A stretch of 64,000 bases of DNA from Trematomus loennbergii (GCA_012861695.1 JAAOOA010000095.1:57501-121500); one strand, 5' to 3'; positions 47,001 to 55,285 are shown, counted from the first letter of the stretch. Numbers and translations are program-made. The notes: a model not told the origin generated them from the sequence alone.

Positions 47001-47927
47001 GAAGCGCACAGTGAACCAAAGAGAAACCCATATTTCCTGATGCTCACAAACGCTGCACACAGGAAGCATGCCCCCACCTGATCAACACCTGGAGAGGAGA
47101 TCATAGACATCACAAAGAGACACCTCAGTGTTTGTAGATGTTTCTGGAGGCAGACTGAGGTGGACATATCAGACCATTTAAAGACTAACTGACCCCCCCC
47201 CCTCTGCTTTCAGCCTGGAGCCTGCTGGAGTCCGGTTCTTGAGGCCAGGTCTCAGGAAGTGTAAGTGTGTTTTTAATCATGAACATCTTCACACTGGGAC
47301 ATCACAGGGACTTTAGTAACCTTTAATACCTGCTGTGTCTCTCATCAGATTCCTGTGGACTCACACTGGACTCAAACACAGCACACAGAGACCTCAAACT
47401 GTCTGACAACAACAGGACGGTGACATGGGTGAGAGAGGAGCAGAATATCCTGATCATCCAGAGAGGTTTGACTTCTGTCCTCAGCTGATGTGCAGAGAAG
47501 CTCTGACTGGTCGCTGTTACTGGGAGGTCGAGTGGAGAGGAGGGGTTTCTATATCAGTGACTTACAGAGGAATCAGCAGGAGAGGAGACGGAGAGGACAG
47601 TTGGTTTGGATGGAAGATCAGTCCTGGAGTCTGATCTGCTCTGATAGTTACACTGTCTGGCACAATAAGAGAAGAACAGTCATCTCCTCCTCCTCCTCCT
47701 CCTCCTCCTCCTCCTCCTCCTCCTCCTCCCTCTCCTCTGGTAGAGTAGCAGTGTATCTGGATCATCCTGCTGGCTCTCTCTCCTTCTACAGAGTCTCCTC
47801 TGACACACTGATCCACATCCACACCTTCAGAGCCACATTCACTGAACCTCTCTACGCTGGGTTTGGGTTTGGGTTTGGGTTCTGGACACCTGGTTCCTCA
47901 GTGTCTCTGTGTTCTCTGCAGGGGTGA
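22936..47927 (+). CDS. NLRC3-like (teleost NLR-C family) gene, frame-disrupted
   Basis: Cytosolic NACHT-LRR receptors of the expanded teleost NLR-C family are thought to sense microbial or danger signals. Ten exons with good splice sites are visible: three short N-terminal exons (22936-23042, 23732-23839, 35014-35121), a linker exon (35700-35778), the pre-FISNA exon (35918-36138), the large FISNA-NACHT exon (36282-38066), two LRR exons (38152-38324, 39881-40026), a short hinge exon (47214-47260) and the B30.2 exon (47349-47927). The order is the usual one for the family. I find no PYRIN or other death-fold exon. At least seven one- or two-base losses relative to the family frame break the reading. 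Either this is a recent pseudogene or the assembly carries indel errors. Introns hold hAT, LINE, TTAA and DIRS insertions. Confidence 0.85.
23473..23690 (+). mobile_element. tRNA-derived SINE
   Basis: A tRNA-like head has an A-box-like GTGGCAAAGTCCGTAGGG region and a B-box GGTTCAAGACC. It is followed by a body widely seen in fish SINEs (CCCTGAGCAAGGCAGCG, CACTGCTCCCCGGGCGCC, CAGCCCACTGCTCC). It lies in the intron just before the second NLR exon. Confidence 0.75.
23732..23839 (+). CDS. NLR-C N-terminal repeat exon (2), copy A
   Basis: Bounded by TTTCAG and GTAAGC, 108 nt, phase 2 to phase 2. It encodes [17 protein letters not shown] followed by [11 protein letters not shown], the family's [12 protein letters not shown] motif. 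A near-identical 108-nt exon lies at 35014-35121. Confidence 0.85.
24093..24462. repeat. GA/G-rich polypurine array in the hAT element
   Basis: [20 protein letters not shown] units of about 30-40 bases, several with ACAGAGAGAGGTGGGG. Strand-asymmetric purines of 370 bases could form triplex (H-DNA). Arg-Glu and Ser-Pro frames over it are artefacts. Confidence 0.93.
24785..26766 (-). pseudogene. hAT transposase (TTF-type zinc finger / DUF4371 / hAT dimerisation)
   Basis: Reading on the minus strand: an N-terminal TTF-type segment ([15 protein letters not shown], then FCFPCLLFG), a DUF4371-like catalytic core ([31 protein letters not shown], then [13 protein letters not shown]), and a C-terminal hAT dimerisation domain ([30 protein letters not shown]). 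These are the order and motifs of ZMYM1-like hAT transposases. The frame changes near 26230 and again near 25200-25400, so no single open frame spans it. Confidence 0.88.
27567..28060 (+). mobile_element. L2-clade LINE 3' fragment
   Basis: The plus strand encodes [34 protein letters not shown] and [15 protein letters not shown], the post-RT C-terminal region of L2 elements. A degraded tail with TTTAATTTAATTTAAT follows. It starts where similarity between the two duplicated exon flanks ends. Confidence 0.85.
28088..28849 (+). mobile_element. TTAA-element family copy with expanded 17-bp repeat
   Basis: Matches the 38594-39369 copy from CACCCAGTAGCCACGCCCAG to the right end CCATGACATGGGACCTTTAA. 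The left terminus is missing. Inside, CTCTCTGCAGACCCATT is repeated about six times (28332-28425) where the other copy has one unit. A 34-bp block near 28697 (AGATGCTGTTTGAGAAACCA...) is also duplicated. Confidence 0.82.
29966..31250 (-). mobile_element. L1/Tx1-type LINE 3' fragment nested in the Rex1-like LINE
   Basis: On the minus strand the segment 30780-30400 encodes [20 protein letters not shown] and [14 protein letters not shown], the C-terminal region of fish L1/Tx1 ORF2. Its 3' UTR continues to a tail at about 29966-30040 (AAGCGCTATAAAAATC then ATTATTATT on minus). It interrupts the host LINE just before its YADD box. Confidence 0.7.
31671..32582. mobile_element. Non-autonomous DNA element with TIRs and subterminal hairpin
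   Basis: Left end GCAGCTTTCACACCAGCGCT and right end GCGCCGCGGTGTGAAAGGGA are inverted-related. A perfect 18-bp inverted repeat (32521-32538 and 32550-32567; CGGCGCTTTTCCAGCTCC) lies just inside the right end. Host LINE coding is interrupted between the RT blocks. No transposase. Confidence 0.75.
33280..33684 (-). pseudogene. LINE ORF2 start: endonuclease remnant, internally deleted
   Basis: Encodes [34 protein letters not shown] and [17 protein letters not shown], the first third of an APE-type endonuclease. It then jumps to an RT-linker-like segment ([19 protein letters not shown]). The catalytic His/Asp portion of the endonuclease is absent. Confidence 0.75.
33763..34482 (-). pseudogene. 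LINE 5' ORF with 2A-like motif
   Basis: A 239-residue open frame with a hydrophobic leucine-rich stretch ([17 protein letters not shown]) running straight into [10 protein letters not shown], followed by repeated Pro/Gly/Ala-rich units. Fish APE-type LINEs commonly carry a 2A-like GDI--NPGP sequence here. In this copy the Asn is replaced by Cys, which should abolish 2A activity. Confidence 0.6.
34451..34494. repeat. Perfect 44-bp palindrome at a LINE-LINE junction
   Basis: AACCAGCTGGATTTGATGGA and its reverse complement meet at a central AAGCTT with no spacer. The left half is the 5' end of the minus-strand LINE. A plus-strand L2 fragment begins directly after. Confidence 0.97.
34495..34775 (+). 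mobile_element. L2-like LINE RT fragment
   Basis: The plus strand encodes [32 protein letters not shown] and, after a frame change, [14 protein letters not shown], the RT palm motifs of an L2-type element. It is truncated on both sides. The 34776-35013 stretch to the next NLR exon shows nothing recognisable. Confidence 0.82.
35014..35121 (+). CDS. NLR-C N-terminal repeat exon (2), copy B
   Basis: 108 nt between TTTCAG and GTAAGC. It encodes [20 protein letters not shown] then [11 protein letters not shown], with about seven differences from copy A 11.2 kb upstream. The flanking intron is also duplicated. The phase is 2/2, so including either or both copies keeps frame. Confidence 0.87.
35700..35778 (+). 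CDS. NLR-C linker exon
   Basis: 79 nt between CCACAG and GTGAGT, encoding [20 protein letters not shown] then LDSIFT. This is a conserved short exon preceding the helical pre-FISNA exon in the family. Phases fit both neighbours. Confidence 0.85.
35918..36138 (+). CDS. NLR-C pre-FISNA helical exon, frame-broken
   Basis: Starts LLEDHIVT in the frame set by the previous exon, then the family phrase continues only one base out of frame ([20 protein letters not shown], then [19 protein letters not shown]). CACTTTGTG here has one T fewer than the family frame requires, giving TGA at once. A second shift after LHFLR (QEELADRL is in the next frame) is offset by a two-base shortfall at the start of the NACHT exon. 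Confidence 0.78.
36282..38066 (+). CDS. NLR-C FISNA-NACHT exon
   Basis: After TTTCAG the exon encodes the FISNA region ([40 protein letters not shown]) and the NACHT ATPase: Walker [12 protein letters not shown] (36570-36600), Walker [12 protein letters not shown] (36788-36820), sensor region [13 protein letters not shown] and winged-helix [18 protein letters not shown]. The frame is open to 37800. There the family frame loses one base near 37772 and another near 37803, then resumes as [20 protein letters not shown] and [19 protein letters not shown] two-base loss near 37999 precedes the last family segment and the GTAAGT donor. The NACHT catalytic part is intact. The C-terminal frame breaks may be assembly indels. 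Confidence 0.88.
38152..38324 (+). CDS. NLR-C LRR exon 1
   Basis: Encodes [20 protein letters not shown] and [20 protein letters not shown], a ribonuclease-inhibitor-type LRR unit, between CTTCAG and GTCAGA. The frame runs to TGA near the exon end because one G is missing in CTGAGAGTCC compared with the family CTGGAGAGTCC. Confidence 0.85.
38594..39369 (+). mobile_element. TTAA-element family, complete 776-bp copy
   Basis: TTAAAGGAGAGGT at the left and ACCTCTCCTTTAA at the right, both ending in TTAA. Inside the termini, GCCATGCTTTTCCGGTTATT and the right-end TGGAATTATGATCAGTGGAA match the ends of the 4.1-kb copy in inverted orientation. It contains no coding sequence and one unit of the 17-bp motif. 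The flanks (38325-38593 and 39370-39880) are intron with a (TA)n at 39607-39627 and a poly-C run near 39814. Confidence 0.85.
39881..40026 (+). CDS. NLR-C LRR exon 2, shortened
   Basis: Encodes [20 protein letters not shown] and [15 protein letters not shown] between CTGCAG and GTATGG. After GDSG the reading is out of the family frame, and about 15 nt that normally encode the end of the LRR (…EDPHWRL) are absent before the donor. Confidence 0.83.
40300..40399. repeat. DIRS internal complementary region
   Basis: The 55 bases at 40300-40354 are the exact reverse complement of 40064-40118. The following 46 bases are the reverse complement of 45497-45542 at the other end. In the DIRS replication model this region templates a circular intermediate. 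Confidence 0.93.
40950..41985 (-). pseudogene. DIRS tyrosine recombinase
   Basis: N-terminal SAM-like region ([40 protein letters not shown]), box I arginine ([18 protein letters not shown]), box II HSTR ([12 protein letters not shown]), AASWSTP, and the catalytic tyrosine in FIRFYLLD, the last in another frame. All catalytic elements can be found, but at least three frame changes separate them. Confidence 0.85.
42367..43966 (-). pseudogene. DIRS reverse transcriptase - RNase H
   Basis: RT motifs in order: [45 protein letters not shown], the catalytic [10 protein letters not shown], and [19 protein letters not shown]. RNase H follows after one frame change ([40 protein letters not shown]). 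The RT N-terminus ([20 protein letters not shown]) lies in another frame at 43764-43560. The RNase H to recombinase linker ([17 protein letters not shown]) is again shifted. The active-site residues are preserved. Confidence 0.9.
44332..45268 (-). pseudogene. DIRS gag-like ORF
   Basis: A zinc-binding-like start ([33 protein letters not shown]) near 45280-45140 is followed by acidic and proline-rich sequence, then [21 protein letters not shown] helical sequence near 44600 and [20 protein letters not shown] near 44430. The frames differ between segments. Confidence 0.65.
45543..46214. other. Intron sequence with a transposon-end-like block
   Basis: About 45852-45960 is TGTTGGGAGTAACGTGTTAC followed by repeated TAACG-GTTAC words, a type seen at the ends of abundant fish DNA elements. 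Otherwise no feature. Confidence 0.35.
46215..46865. mobile_element. Fold-back MITE, 650 bp
   Basis: Arms of about 230 bases (46215-46460 and 46630-46865) are inverted copies with a few mismatches. Both outer ends read TATGG--TCAGATCAGTCTCACAAATA inward, and TTTATATATAAAT with GTCTCCACAC is shared deeper in. The central loop is about 170 bases. No ORF. Confidence 0.88.
47214..47260 (+). CDS. NLR-C hinge exon
   Basis: 47 nt between TTTCAG and GTAAGT, encoding [14 protein letters not shown], the short conserved exon that joins the LRRs to the B30.2 domain in the family. Confidence 0.85.
47349..47927 (+). CDS. NLR-C B30.2 (PRY-SPRY) terminal exon
   Basis: Encodes PRY ([20 protein letters not shown]) and SPRY ([55 protein letters not shown], ending [13 protein letters not shown]). 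A (TCC)n tract at about 47681-47733 encodes a polyserine loop of about 18 residues. Two one-base losses versus the family frame are visible: near 47447 (before [10 protein letters not shown]) and near 47613 (GWK versus [11 protein letters not shown]). B30.2 domains act in protein or ligand recognition. Confidence 0.87.
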
Positions 47928-49895
47928 TCCCCCCCCCACCTCCCAAAAAAAGAGAGGGCTGATGATAAAAGTGTAAAAATAAGATTTCTGAGACTTTCCC
48001 AAAAAGTCAGAATTCTGAGATTATCTGTAATGTCTGAATGTTAATTTTTTCTTTTTAAAAATCTAAATGTTGAGATTTCAGAAAATAAAGTTGGTCAGAA
48101 ATTTAAGATTTTAAGAAAAAACAAAAAATAAAGTCAGTCTTTGCAAGATGAAACTCAGAAAGAGGTTGAATAACAACAGGAAGTCCATTCTGATTTATTT
48201 CCACACGGAGGCTTTTATTCTGAAACTGCAGGAAAATGTACATTTATCCCAAAGTCTTCCCACCATCTGTAGTTTGTGAACACGTGACATCACTTCAGTT
48301 TGAATGGCAGCAGTAAAGGGTTACTGAGGCTCGTTAAGAACAGGTCATAGTGACGAGTTCAATCACTTCTGCAGAATATAATATATGATGTCTACAAACT
48401 AACATATAATAACGTCTGAAGTGCAAACGTGAACATAAAGTGCAAACCACAGCGTGCATGCATTTGAGCTCAATGACCGGCTTCCCTGTGAATATTTAAA
48501 ATATAACGTGGCCCTACACAGCAGAGTCTGAGCGGCACAGTGTGCAGCTTTTATTTGAATGCTGGCTTTTACTCTCATGCAAACATGGTCATTACTTTTT
48601 AAGAAGGGTCAGATTCGATGAGCCTTATTTGCATTTAGGAAACTAATCTTCCCTAAACAGCACGATGATGTTTGAATGAACACGGCTGCTTCTGGGGTGA
48701 ATGTAAACCTCTGATCTGGGTTAGATGGGTTTATTAACAGACCAATCACATGATGATTGTCTCATCATTAACACTCATGTACTTTCAATGTAAGCAGCTG
48801 ATCTAATTAATAAAGTCTGTGTTTTGAGTCGGACTCGTGGCCTGTCTTTGTCTCAGTTTGATGGTTTATTTATATATTTTTTCCATATTTATAATGATCA
48901 AAAGCTTCAGATTTGGTGTGATTCTCTTCCCCCATTAGAGCAGAGACAGGAGCAGCTCACGTTCCTGGGTCAGTTTAGTGTTGTTTTGCTAGACGACACG
49001 TATCAGGAGAAGTGACTCTTTGAAAACAGAGACACCAGCGTCTTTTCTCCCCAGCAGTCGCCTCAATATACCATGATGCAATGCAAAGCCCTGGTGCATG
49101 ATGGGAAGCAGCAGCACTTTAACTCTGCTGGGAGACACATTGTGGGACATCCAGTCAGAGATATCAGCAACAGACAGTACTAGTTAGAGTTACAGAGAAA
49201 AGAAGAAGTCTACCTTTATTTCTATTTGAGATGTTTACATAATGGGTTGTTTCTTTCTAGTCTTTTAATTTCTCTAATGTACAATGCCTTGTCTTTTTAT
49301 GCTGCTGCAACGCAAACATTTCCATTTCCTGAATTTTTAGATTTTCAGAAAAGTCAGAATTTTGAGAAAAAATATCTGAATTTTGAGAAAAAGTCCGAAT
49401 TTTTTTAGATTTTGAGAATAAAGTCAGTATTTTGTAGATGACAGGACGTATGATTACCTACAAGAACCGGTATACCTCCATCTTGTGACTGTGTAACTCC
49501 CTCTCTGCACAATCAAGGGTTAAGTATGAAACCACGGTTAAAACAACCTTTACTGTTAGTGAAAAAGCTTCACTCACTTTATTTCAGCTTTTATGAATCC
49601 AAAATGTTGTGCCATCCACATATAAACACATGAATATTCAAAAGGGATGGCATGGTGTTGATGATTTATTAATGGAAACACATGTCACTTCTTTTTGCAT
49701 ATTGGAATGATTGGACGTGGTCCTTCAGTATGTTTAGAGCCTCCTCAACAATGTGCTTTTTTATTCAAAAATAACAAACTCTATTTTTAAATTGACCAAA
49801 GAATTAAAAAGTATTAAGCTGCTAAAATAATCTACGGAAAAAGGAGACTGCAATGTTCCTCCTGTGTATACAAGAAAATAACATGAATGCCTTCA
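47928..49895 (+). other. NLR 3' flank; AAGTCAGAATTTTGAG-type repeats
   Basis: Stretches at about 47975-48140 and 49335-49435 repeat AAAGTCAGAATTTTGAGA-like words with drift. No gene is seen. Between them lies the candidate poly(A) signal. Confidence 0.6.
48809..48814 (+). terminator. Candidate poly(A) signal for the NLR gene
   Basis: AATAAA followed within about 20 bases by a TG/GT-rich stretch (GTCTGTGTTTTGAG). It lies 0.9 kb after the stop codon. It is unproven and other weaker AATAAA words exist (about 48083). Confidence 0.35.
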
Positions 49896-50279
49896 TTAAA
49901 GTGGACCTATCATGCTATATTTGAATAATATAGTGTAGGACCATACCTATATAAGGCATATTTATACTTTTTTTTTTTCAAAATACCAAACAGATCATGC
50001 ATTTTAGCCATGCCTCATTTCGCTCAATTTGACATGTTTAGCTCTGTTTTTGTAAGGGAAGATAAGGGCAGAACAGCACCATCTACAGGCCTGGCATATG
50101 TACTACAGCGTCTCCAGCGCTTTCGAACGGCAATGGCCGTGGCTGTCTCCTCCTGTTTGGTGGAGTTGGCCCAATAGCCGTAGCGCCACCGTCCTGACGT
50201 CAGGACAGTGTTCAAACACATACATATTCATGTATAAAAGATGTACAAAAGTGCATTTTGCATGATAGGTCCCCTTTAA
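49896..50279. mobile_element. TTAA MITE, 384 bp
   Basis: Ends TTAAAGTGGACCTATCATGC and GCATGATAGGTCCCCTTTAA are inverted (one mismatch in 20) with TTAA at both outer edges. The internal sequence is non-coding. A partial right-end copy is at 53568-53628. The termini differ from the TTAAAGGTCCCATG family elsewhere in the window. Confidence 0.85.
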
Positions 50280-50738
50280 ATTATGTTTTTGAAATTGTTT
50301 TCCATTTCGCAATATTTGTATGCAGTGGTTTAACGGCATGCAGTGTACTTTACTACTTCTAATATTCACATTACAGTCGTGGGTGGAAATTAACAATATT
50401 TCCCATTTGATTTTGAAGATGTTCAAGTAGTGAGAGGACGATGAAATGAGTTCCATCACTGGCTGATGGAACATTTAGAAGATGTGGAAATAATGAAGCA
50501 TTTTGCTTTCAGTTATGCTTTAATTGATTGGATTGCTGGTCAGCTTTAGTATCATAGTACAGAGAGAGAAATACATGTTCAGGACAGACAGATGTTAAAC
50601 AGAAATATTGCTTAGCTGGGTGAATCAGTTTATTGATTAAATATGAAAGTGAATCAGGAGTGTGGATAAATCTTCAAAACACTGATGTCATCGAGGCCTG
50701 ACATCCTGGTAGAAGTGACATCCTGACTGAAGATGTGA
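50280..50738. other. Non-genic, probable lectin gene 3' UTR/flank
   Basis: AT-rich, downstream of the minus-strand lectin stop codon. No recognisable feature. Confidence 0.5.
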
Positions 50739-53248
50739 TCATTTCAGGGAGGAGGAACAGACAAAAGGTTGCTTGTCGAGACAGTCTACGTCGTTGACAT
50801 GTTTCTTAGCTGCAGGTTAAAGATCATCAAAAACAACACAGATTAGTTATCTGATGAATGACTGAAAGACAACATTAAAGAGGTATTGTTTTGTCATGTT
50901 TTGAAGTAACAACTTAAAAAGGAATAATTCAAATGTTTTATAATTCTCTTTAAAAGATTGTAAGCATAAATAAAGAGGACAACATATAATTGTATATTTT
51001 GTACCTCCATAGTTAACCTCCATACAGTGTTCCTTTCCTCTATAGTTGCTTGGCTCCCCCCTGCCCCATCTGCTGAAGCTAACTTAGAGCCATCGCTCCA
51101 CAGCCACACTCCCTCCTGAGAGGAAAATAAATGAAAAGTCATTTTCTAGACACAATGATAGATGGATGACAATGCATTCTTTAATGATAGGACGCATAAA
51201 CATGATCAAAATGAAAATATTACCCACATTTGTATACCTATTTCAATCACACAAAGCTAGACTGAGACTAAGGCTGTTATATCTTCCAAATGAAATGGTA
51301 GGACTACAACTCCCAAACCTGAAATGGTACTACCGTTCTGCAATATTCTATTTCTCAGAGAATCGCTTCCAGATAGGGGGGGAGGGGGTCATTGAGCAAT
51401 CATCAGAACCAAAGCTCCACTGAAACTATATTTATACTCTGCAGATCAAAAAAAAATCCATTCCTCAAAAACACTATGGACATCGGGTACAGGCCCGTAA
51501 GCAGAGATGCAAAACCCAGAGCAAAAGCCCACAAGAAAAAGTTCTAATTGAATGCAGCCGAACCACTTATTACAATGCATTCATGTGATGACTTCCAAAG
51601 AGAAAAGCAAGCACACGCGGAATAAAGTATTATTTTCTTTAAAACTTTGTTTTCGGCTTTCCAAAACTCTGAAAAATAAAATGTGTCTCTCAGAATCAAA
51701 ACGGAAAAACACAAATGCATTGGACACAATTTAAACCAATTAATGTTGTGTAATTAACAAACTGATGTTTTTTAGTTGATGAGTGCTGCAGATATCACTG
51801 TAAAATAATTAGACAGTGAGGGGAATGATATGCGTCCCTAGCAACCACCTTAGTTACTATGAAAACGCAGAGGTCGGAAATACTGTTTTCAACCGTGAGA
51901 GTTGACTATAACTTAACACGGACGCTGTTCAATAGAAATGAATATGGGGAAAGAGCAATCTCACAATTTCAAGGGGTGCGCGCAGAGCAAACACTATAGT
52001 TTACATACGTAGTGTTGGGGAAATATTTTCCTAGGCCCATAACTTTGACCCAGTTTATCAGTTTGTACTGTCCTCACTGAGCTCAGGCACCTGTAGCCTT
52101 GGCTGCTGTGCTCTCAGTGTTTTGTCTCCCTGTTCCTGCCTGTTGGCGTCAGCTGATAGAGGTGTTATAGTGCTTTGCCTGTTGATTATTCTCTCAGAAC
52201 CAGCTAAATACATGGGTCTGGGGTAGAGATCTTCAGAATTGGTTTGGCATCCGTTGTGTCAACTCATGGTGCACGACATGTTGTGAATTCTCCGGCCGAA
52301 GCTCCAAATAAACCATCTGTGTTTGCCATCAAAGTTCCTGCTCTCCCCGTGTCTCTCTGAGTTTCGTCTCCATTGCTTCAGAAGTTTCCACCACAGTAGT
52401 ATATACACGTTCTCCTGGCGAGTGCTCCAATAAAAACTATAGACTACACATCCACTGGACGTAGATTTTAAAAGTACAATATGCACTTCTCGCTAGAAGA
52501 AGTGTATTCTTTGGTGTATTTCTTTTTCTCAGGCAAGGAAGGTTTTCGATCATGTGACGTCTTGAGAGGGTTATTTGTGAATATACTATGTTTTGCCCTG
52601 TGGACCAACGTAGCTATTACACATTTTTTTGTGAGACTGGGTTGTCTTATCAGCAGTCTGCCTGGTGTTGTGTCATTAAAAAGGTAGCTTATTGTTGGTT
52701 TATTGGTGCGTTATGTTGTAAAATAATTGCTTATAATGGAGCTTACAGGCACAGTTAATTGACAATCTCAGTATGTTGGTCAAATGTTCATGAAGCCAAT
52801 TCATCCATTGTTTTTTTAGTGATATTAACTAGTAGAGATTAAAGTAAATTCACTTTTTGAATGTCTCTGCTGTCCTACGGAGTCCCTGAGGCAGTCGTAT
52901 TCAAAGTACAAAGTCTAAGGTATTCCATATAGTTTGTTCAATGTTATCTGACTCTCCAGACATGAATGAAAGGCCTGAGTGGCTTATATTTAGTCATAAT
53001 GCCATTTGAAAAATAAAGTTAATTGTGACAATGAAAATTGTTATATAAAAGGGTTTTTGTACAGTCCTTATATCTTTAATGCACTTCTAAATTAGAATAT
53101 ATAAATAACTCACCATGACAGCATCATGGCCTCCAGCCCAAAAGTTTAGATCTTGGCCTGTTGCTGTTCTCACCAACTTTCTGATGAAGTTGTATTCGGT
53201 GGTCGATTGGATAGAAGCCAGATTCCCTCCGAGGGCAAGGCAATCTCT
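50739..53248 (-). CDS. C-type lectin-domain protein, last three exons
   Basis: Exons on minus: 53248-53114 (GGNLASIQSTTEYNFIRKLV then FWAGGHDAVM), 51115-51005 (EGVWLWSDGSKLASA, then WGRGEPSNYRGKEHC and MEVNYG) and 50809-50739 (AKKHVNDVDCLDKQPFVC then SSSLK-stop). All have AG/GT boundaries and matching phases 0 and 1. This is the C-terminal two thirds of a CTLD of the fish ladderlectin/nattectin type, with its cysteines, WLWSDGS and PFVC. The calcium-site motif is EPS rather than EPN and WND is replaced by VND, so classical sugar binding is doubtful. The middle exon lost one base at GCAGATGG (family GCAGACTGG-like). The 5' exons (signal peptide, CP-GW) were not found up to 54.2 kb, so the gene is partial or they are distant. 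Confidence 0.82.
51165..51480 (+). mobile_element. L1/Tx1 LINE fragment in the lectin intron
   Basis: The plus strand encodes LMIGRINMIKMKILPTFVYL FQS and then VGLQLPNLKWYYRSA, the conserved post-RT region of L1-type ORF2. It is truncated on both sides and frame-damaged. Confidence 0.75.
52013..52395 (-). mobile_element. Solo LTR candidate, 383 bp
   Basis: Starts TGTTGGGGAAAT and ends TTCCACCACA, flanked on both sides by the 4-bp direct repeat GTAG (52009-52012 and 52396-52399). It contains AATAAA (about 52308), followed by a CT/GT-rich stretch. No internal retroelement coding is nearby, so it would be a recombined solo LTR. Orientation by the AATAAA is plus; the strand column is uncertain. 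Confidence 0.5.
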
Positions 53249-54240
53249 CTATGGTGGGGAAACAAAGTTAAAGTACGCACAGACAAACAATGTTGTTTCA
53301 AAATCTGTTTTAGAGAATATGCCAAACATTAAAAGTTCCAGTTAATGCACTATTGTTGTCATTTCAGTACCAGTGTTTGGAGGAAATCACCCCTGTTTTA
53401 AAAAAAGAGTCATTTTTACATGTGCTAATAACTAGACCTGCTCTTGCAGTTAAAATCAAGTGTGTATGAGGAAAGGAGGTACAGTACACACAAATGATTA
53501 TTTCCTTTGGATTTAGGAAAATAGAGAGGGTTGTGTTTTCTGGACACTTGGTGAGTTCCCTGGAACACTGGGGACACATATTCATGTATAAAAGCGTACA
53601 AAGTACATTTTGCATGATAGGTCCCCACTATACATATAAATAATACTAACCAAGGCTTTGACCCATATAGCTCAGTTTATGTAGTATAAAAACACTATAA
53701 AACACATCAGCAAAATGTGGAACATAACTGTTGTGTTTTAAATTATAATAAATGAACATAGGTGCATCGATGTAATTTCTAAACTAGATTTCATCTTGCA
53801 CGGGATCGAACCAGCTGTGACCTTAAACTAAGCCTTTCATTTTATTTCAAAAAGCTCTGTCACTGCATCTTGCACGGTTGCAATGCTATCGCAGCGACAA
53901 TATCTGTCTGCTTAATTTTACACACCTGGCAACCAAGTTCTTAAATCCCTTCTGTGGTAGTTCAGAAAGAAGAGTCACAGGTTTACATGTGTCAGGTTGA
54001 CAGACTCACAATGTAAAACAATACCTGTGTTGATGTTAGCACAGGTAACATAATCTCAATCAATAAAGGTGTAGTGACATGTGCTATCTCGTGTTTGGAA
54101 TGTCGCTGCTTGCACAGCCTTTTATCAACTATTGTATTAGACAATAAATTCAAAGGAATAATAACTTGTGTGTACCTCCTTTCCTCATACACACTTGCTT
54201 TTAACTGCAAGAGCAGGTCTAACTAGAGAATGCAATTCCT
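53249..54240. other. Non-genic; MITE fragment
   Basis: 53568-53628 matches the right end of the 49.9-kb TTAA MITE (ATTTTGCATGATAGGTCCCC). The expected upstream lectin exon was searched for by eye and not found. Confidence 0.55.
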
Positions 54241-54249
54241 GAAGAAAAT

Positions 54250-55285
54250 CTATGCTGTTTGGAGCATTTTCACTGAAGTTATGAGAAAACCGTGTTTCAT
54301 GGCGAGCCTTGTGTTACCATGGCAACTGAAGAAACCCCATAATTGACGTAGAGCTGTTGAGGGCTGGACCGGTGATATACAAGCGAAGTTTGGGGGACGA
54401 TCGGACCGTGTCCATTGGACTTACAGCAACATCGTGCTTCATGGCGAGTGGTCTGTCGCCATGGCAACAGCATTTGATGACCCCATAATACACTTAGATG
54501 CGTTGATGGCTGCATCGTTACCAAACCTGTGAAGTTTTAGGCCGTTTGAAGCATTTTCACTGAAGTTATGAGAAAACCGTGTTTCATGGCGAGCATTGTG
54601 TTTCCATGGCAACGGCATTTGAAGAAATCTCAAAACTGTCTCGTAGATGTCTTCACGGCTGGACTGTTAGCACACATGTGAATTTTGAGCACTTTTTTAA
54701 CATTTCATAGGAGTTAAAGGGACATCGTGTTTTATGGCGAGGGATGCGTTTCCATTGAAATGGCATATGGTGAGATTTCTGATTTGGCGTAGAGCTGTTG
54801 AGGCATGGACCGGTGATATACAAGTGAAGATTGGGGGACGATTGGACCGTGTCCATTGGACTTACAGCGACATCGTGTGTCATGGCGAGTGGTCTGTCGC
54901 CATGGCAACGGCATTGATGACATCCCATAATACGCTTAGATGCGTTGATGGCTGCAACGTTACCAAACCTGTGAAGTTTTGGGGGCGTTTGGAGCATTTT
55001 CACTGAAGTTATGAGAAAACCGTGTTTCATGGCGAGTATTGTGTTGCCATGGCAACGGCATTTGAAGAAACCCCATAATTGACGTAGAGCTGTTGAGGGC
55101 TGGACCGGTGATATACAAGCGAAGTTTGGGGGTGATCGGACCGTTTCCATTGGACTTACAGCGACATCGTGCTTCATGGCGAGTGGTCTGTCGCCATGGC
55201 AACGGCATTTGATGACACCATAATACGCTTAGATGCGTTGATGGCTGCATCGTTACCAAACCTGTGAAGTTTTGGGCCGTTTGGA
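54250..55285. repeat. Complex tandem repeat with X-box-like palindromes
   Basis: Modules CATTTTCACTGAAGTTATGA and GGACCGGTGATATACAAG-GA and GACTTACAGC-ACATCGTG recur in the same order from 54264, 54550 and 54990. Successive modules each contain -CCATGGCAAC: 54313, 54455, 54600, 54896, 55043 and 55190 (GTTGCCATGGCAAC at 55043 is a perfect palindrome). One degenerate module lies near 54745. Confidence 0.88.

Noticed and set aside
47857..47880. Interstitial telomere-like repeat
   Set aside because: The hexamer is GGGTTT, not TTAGGG, has only about four units, and encodes Gly-Phe in the B30.2 exon.
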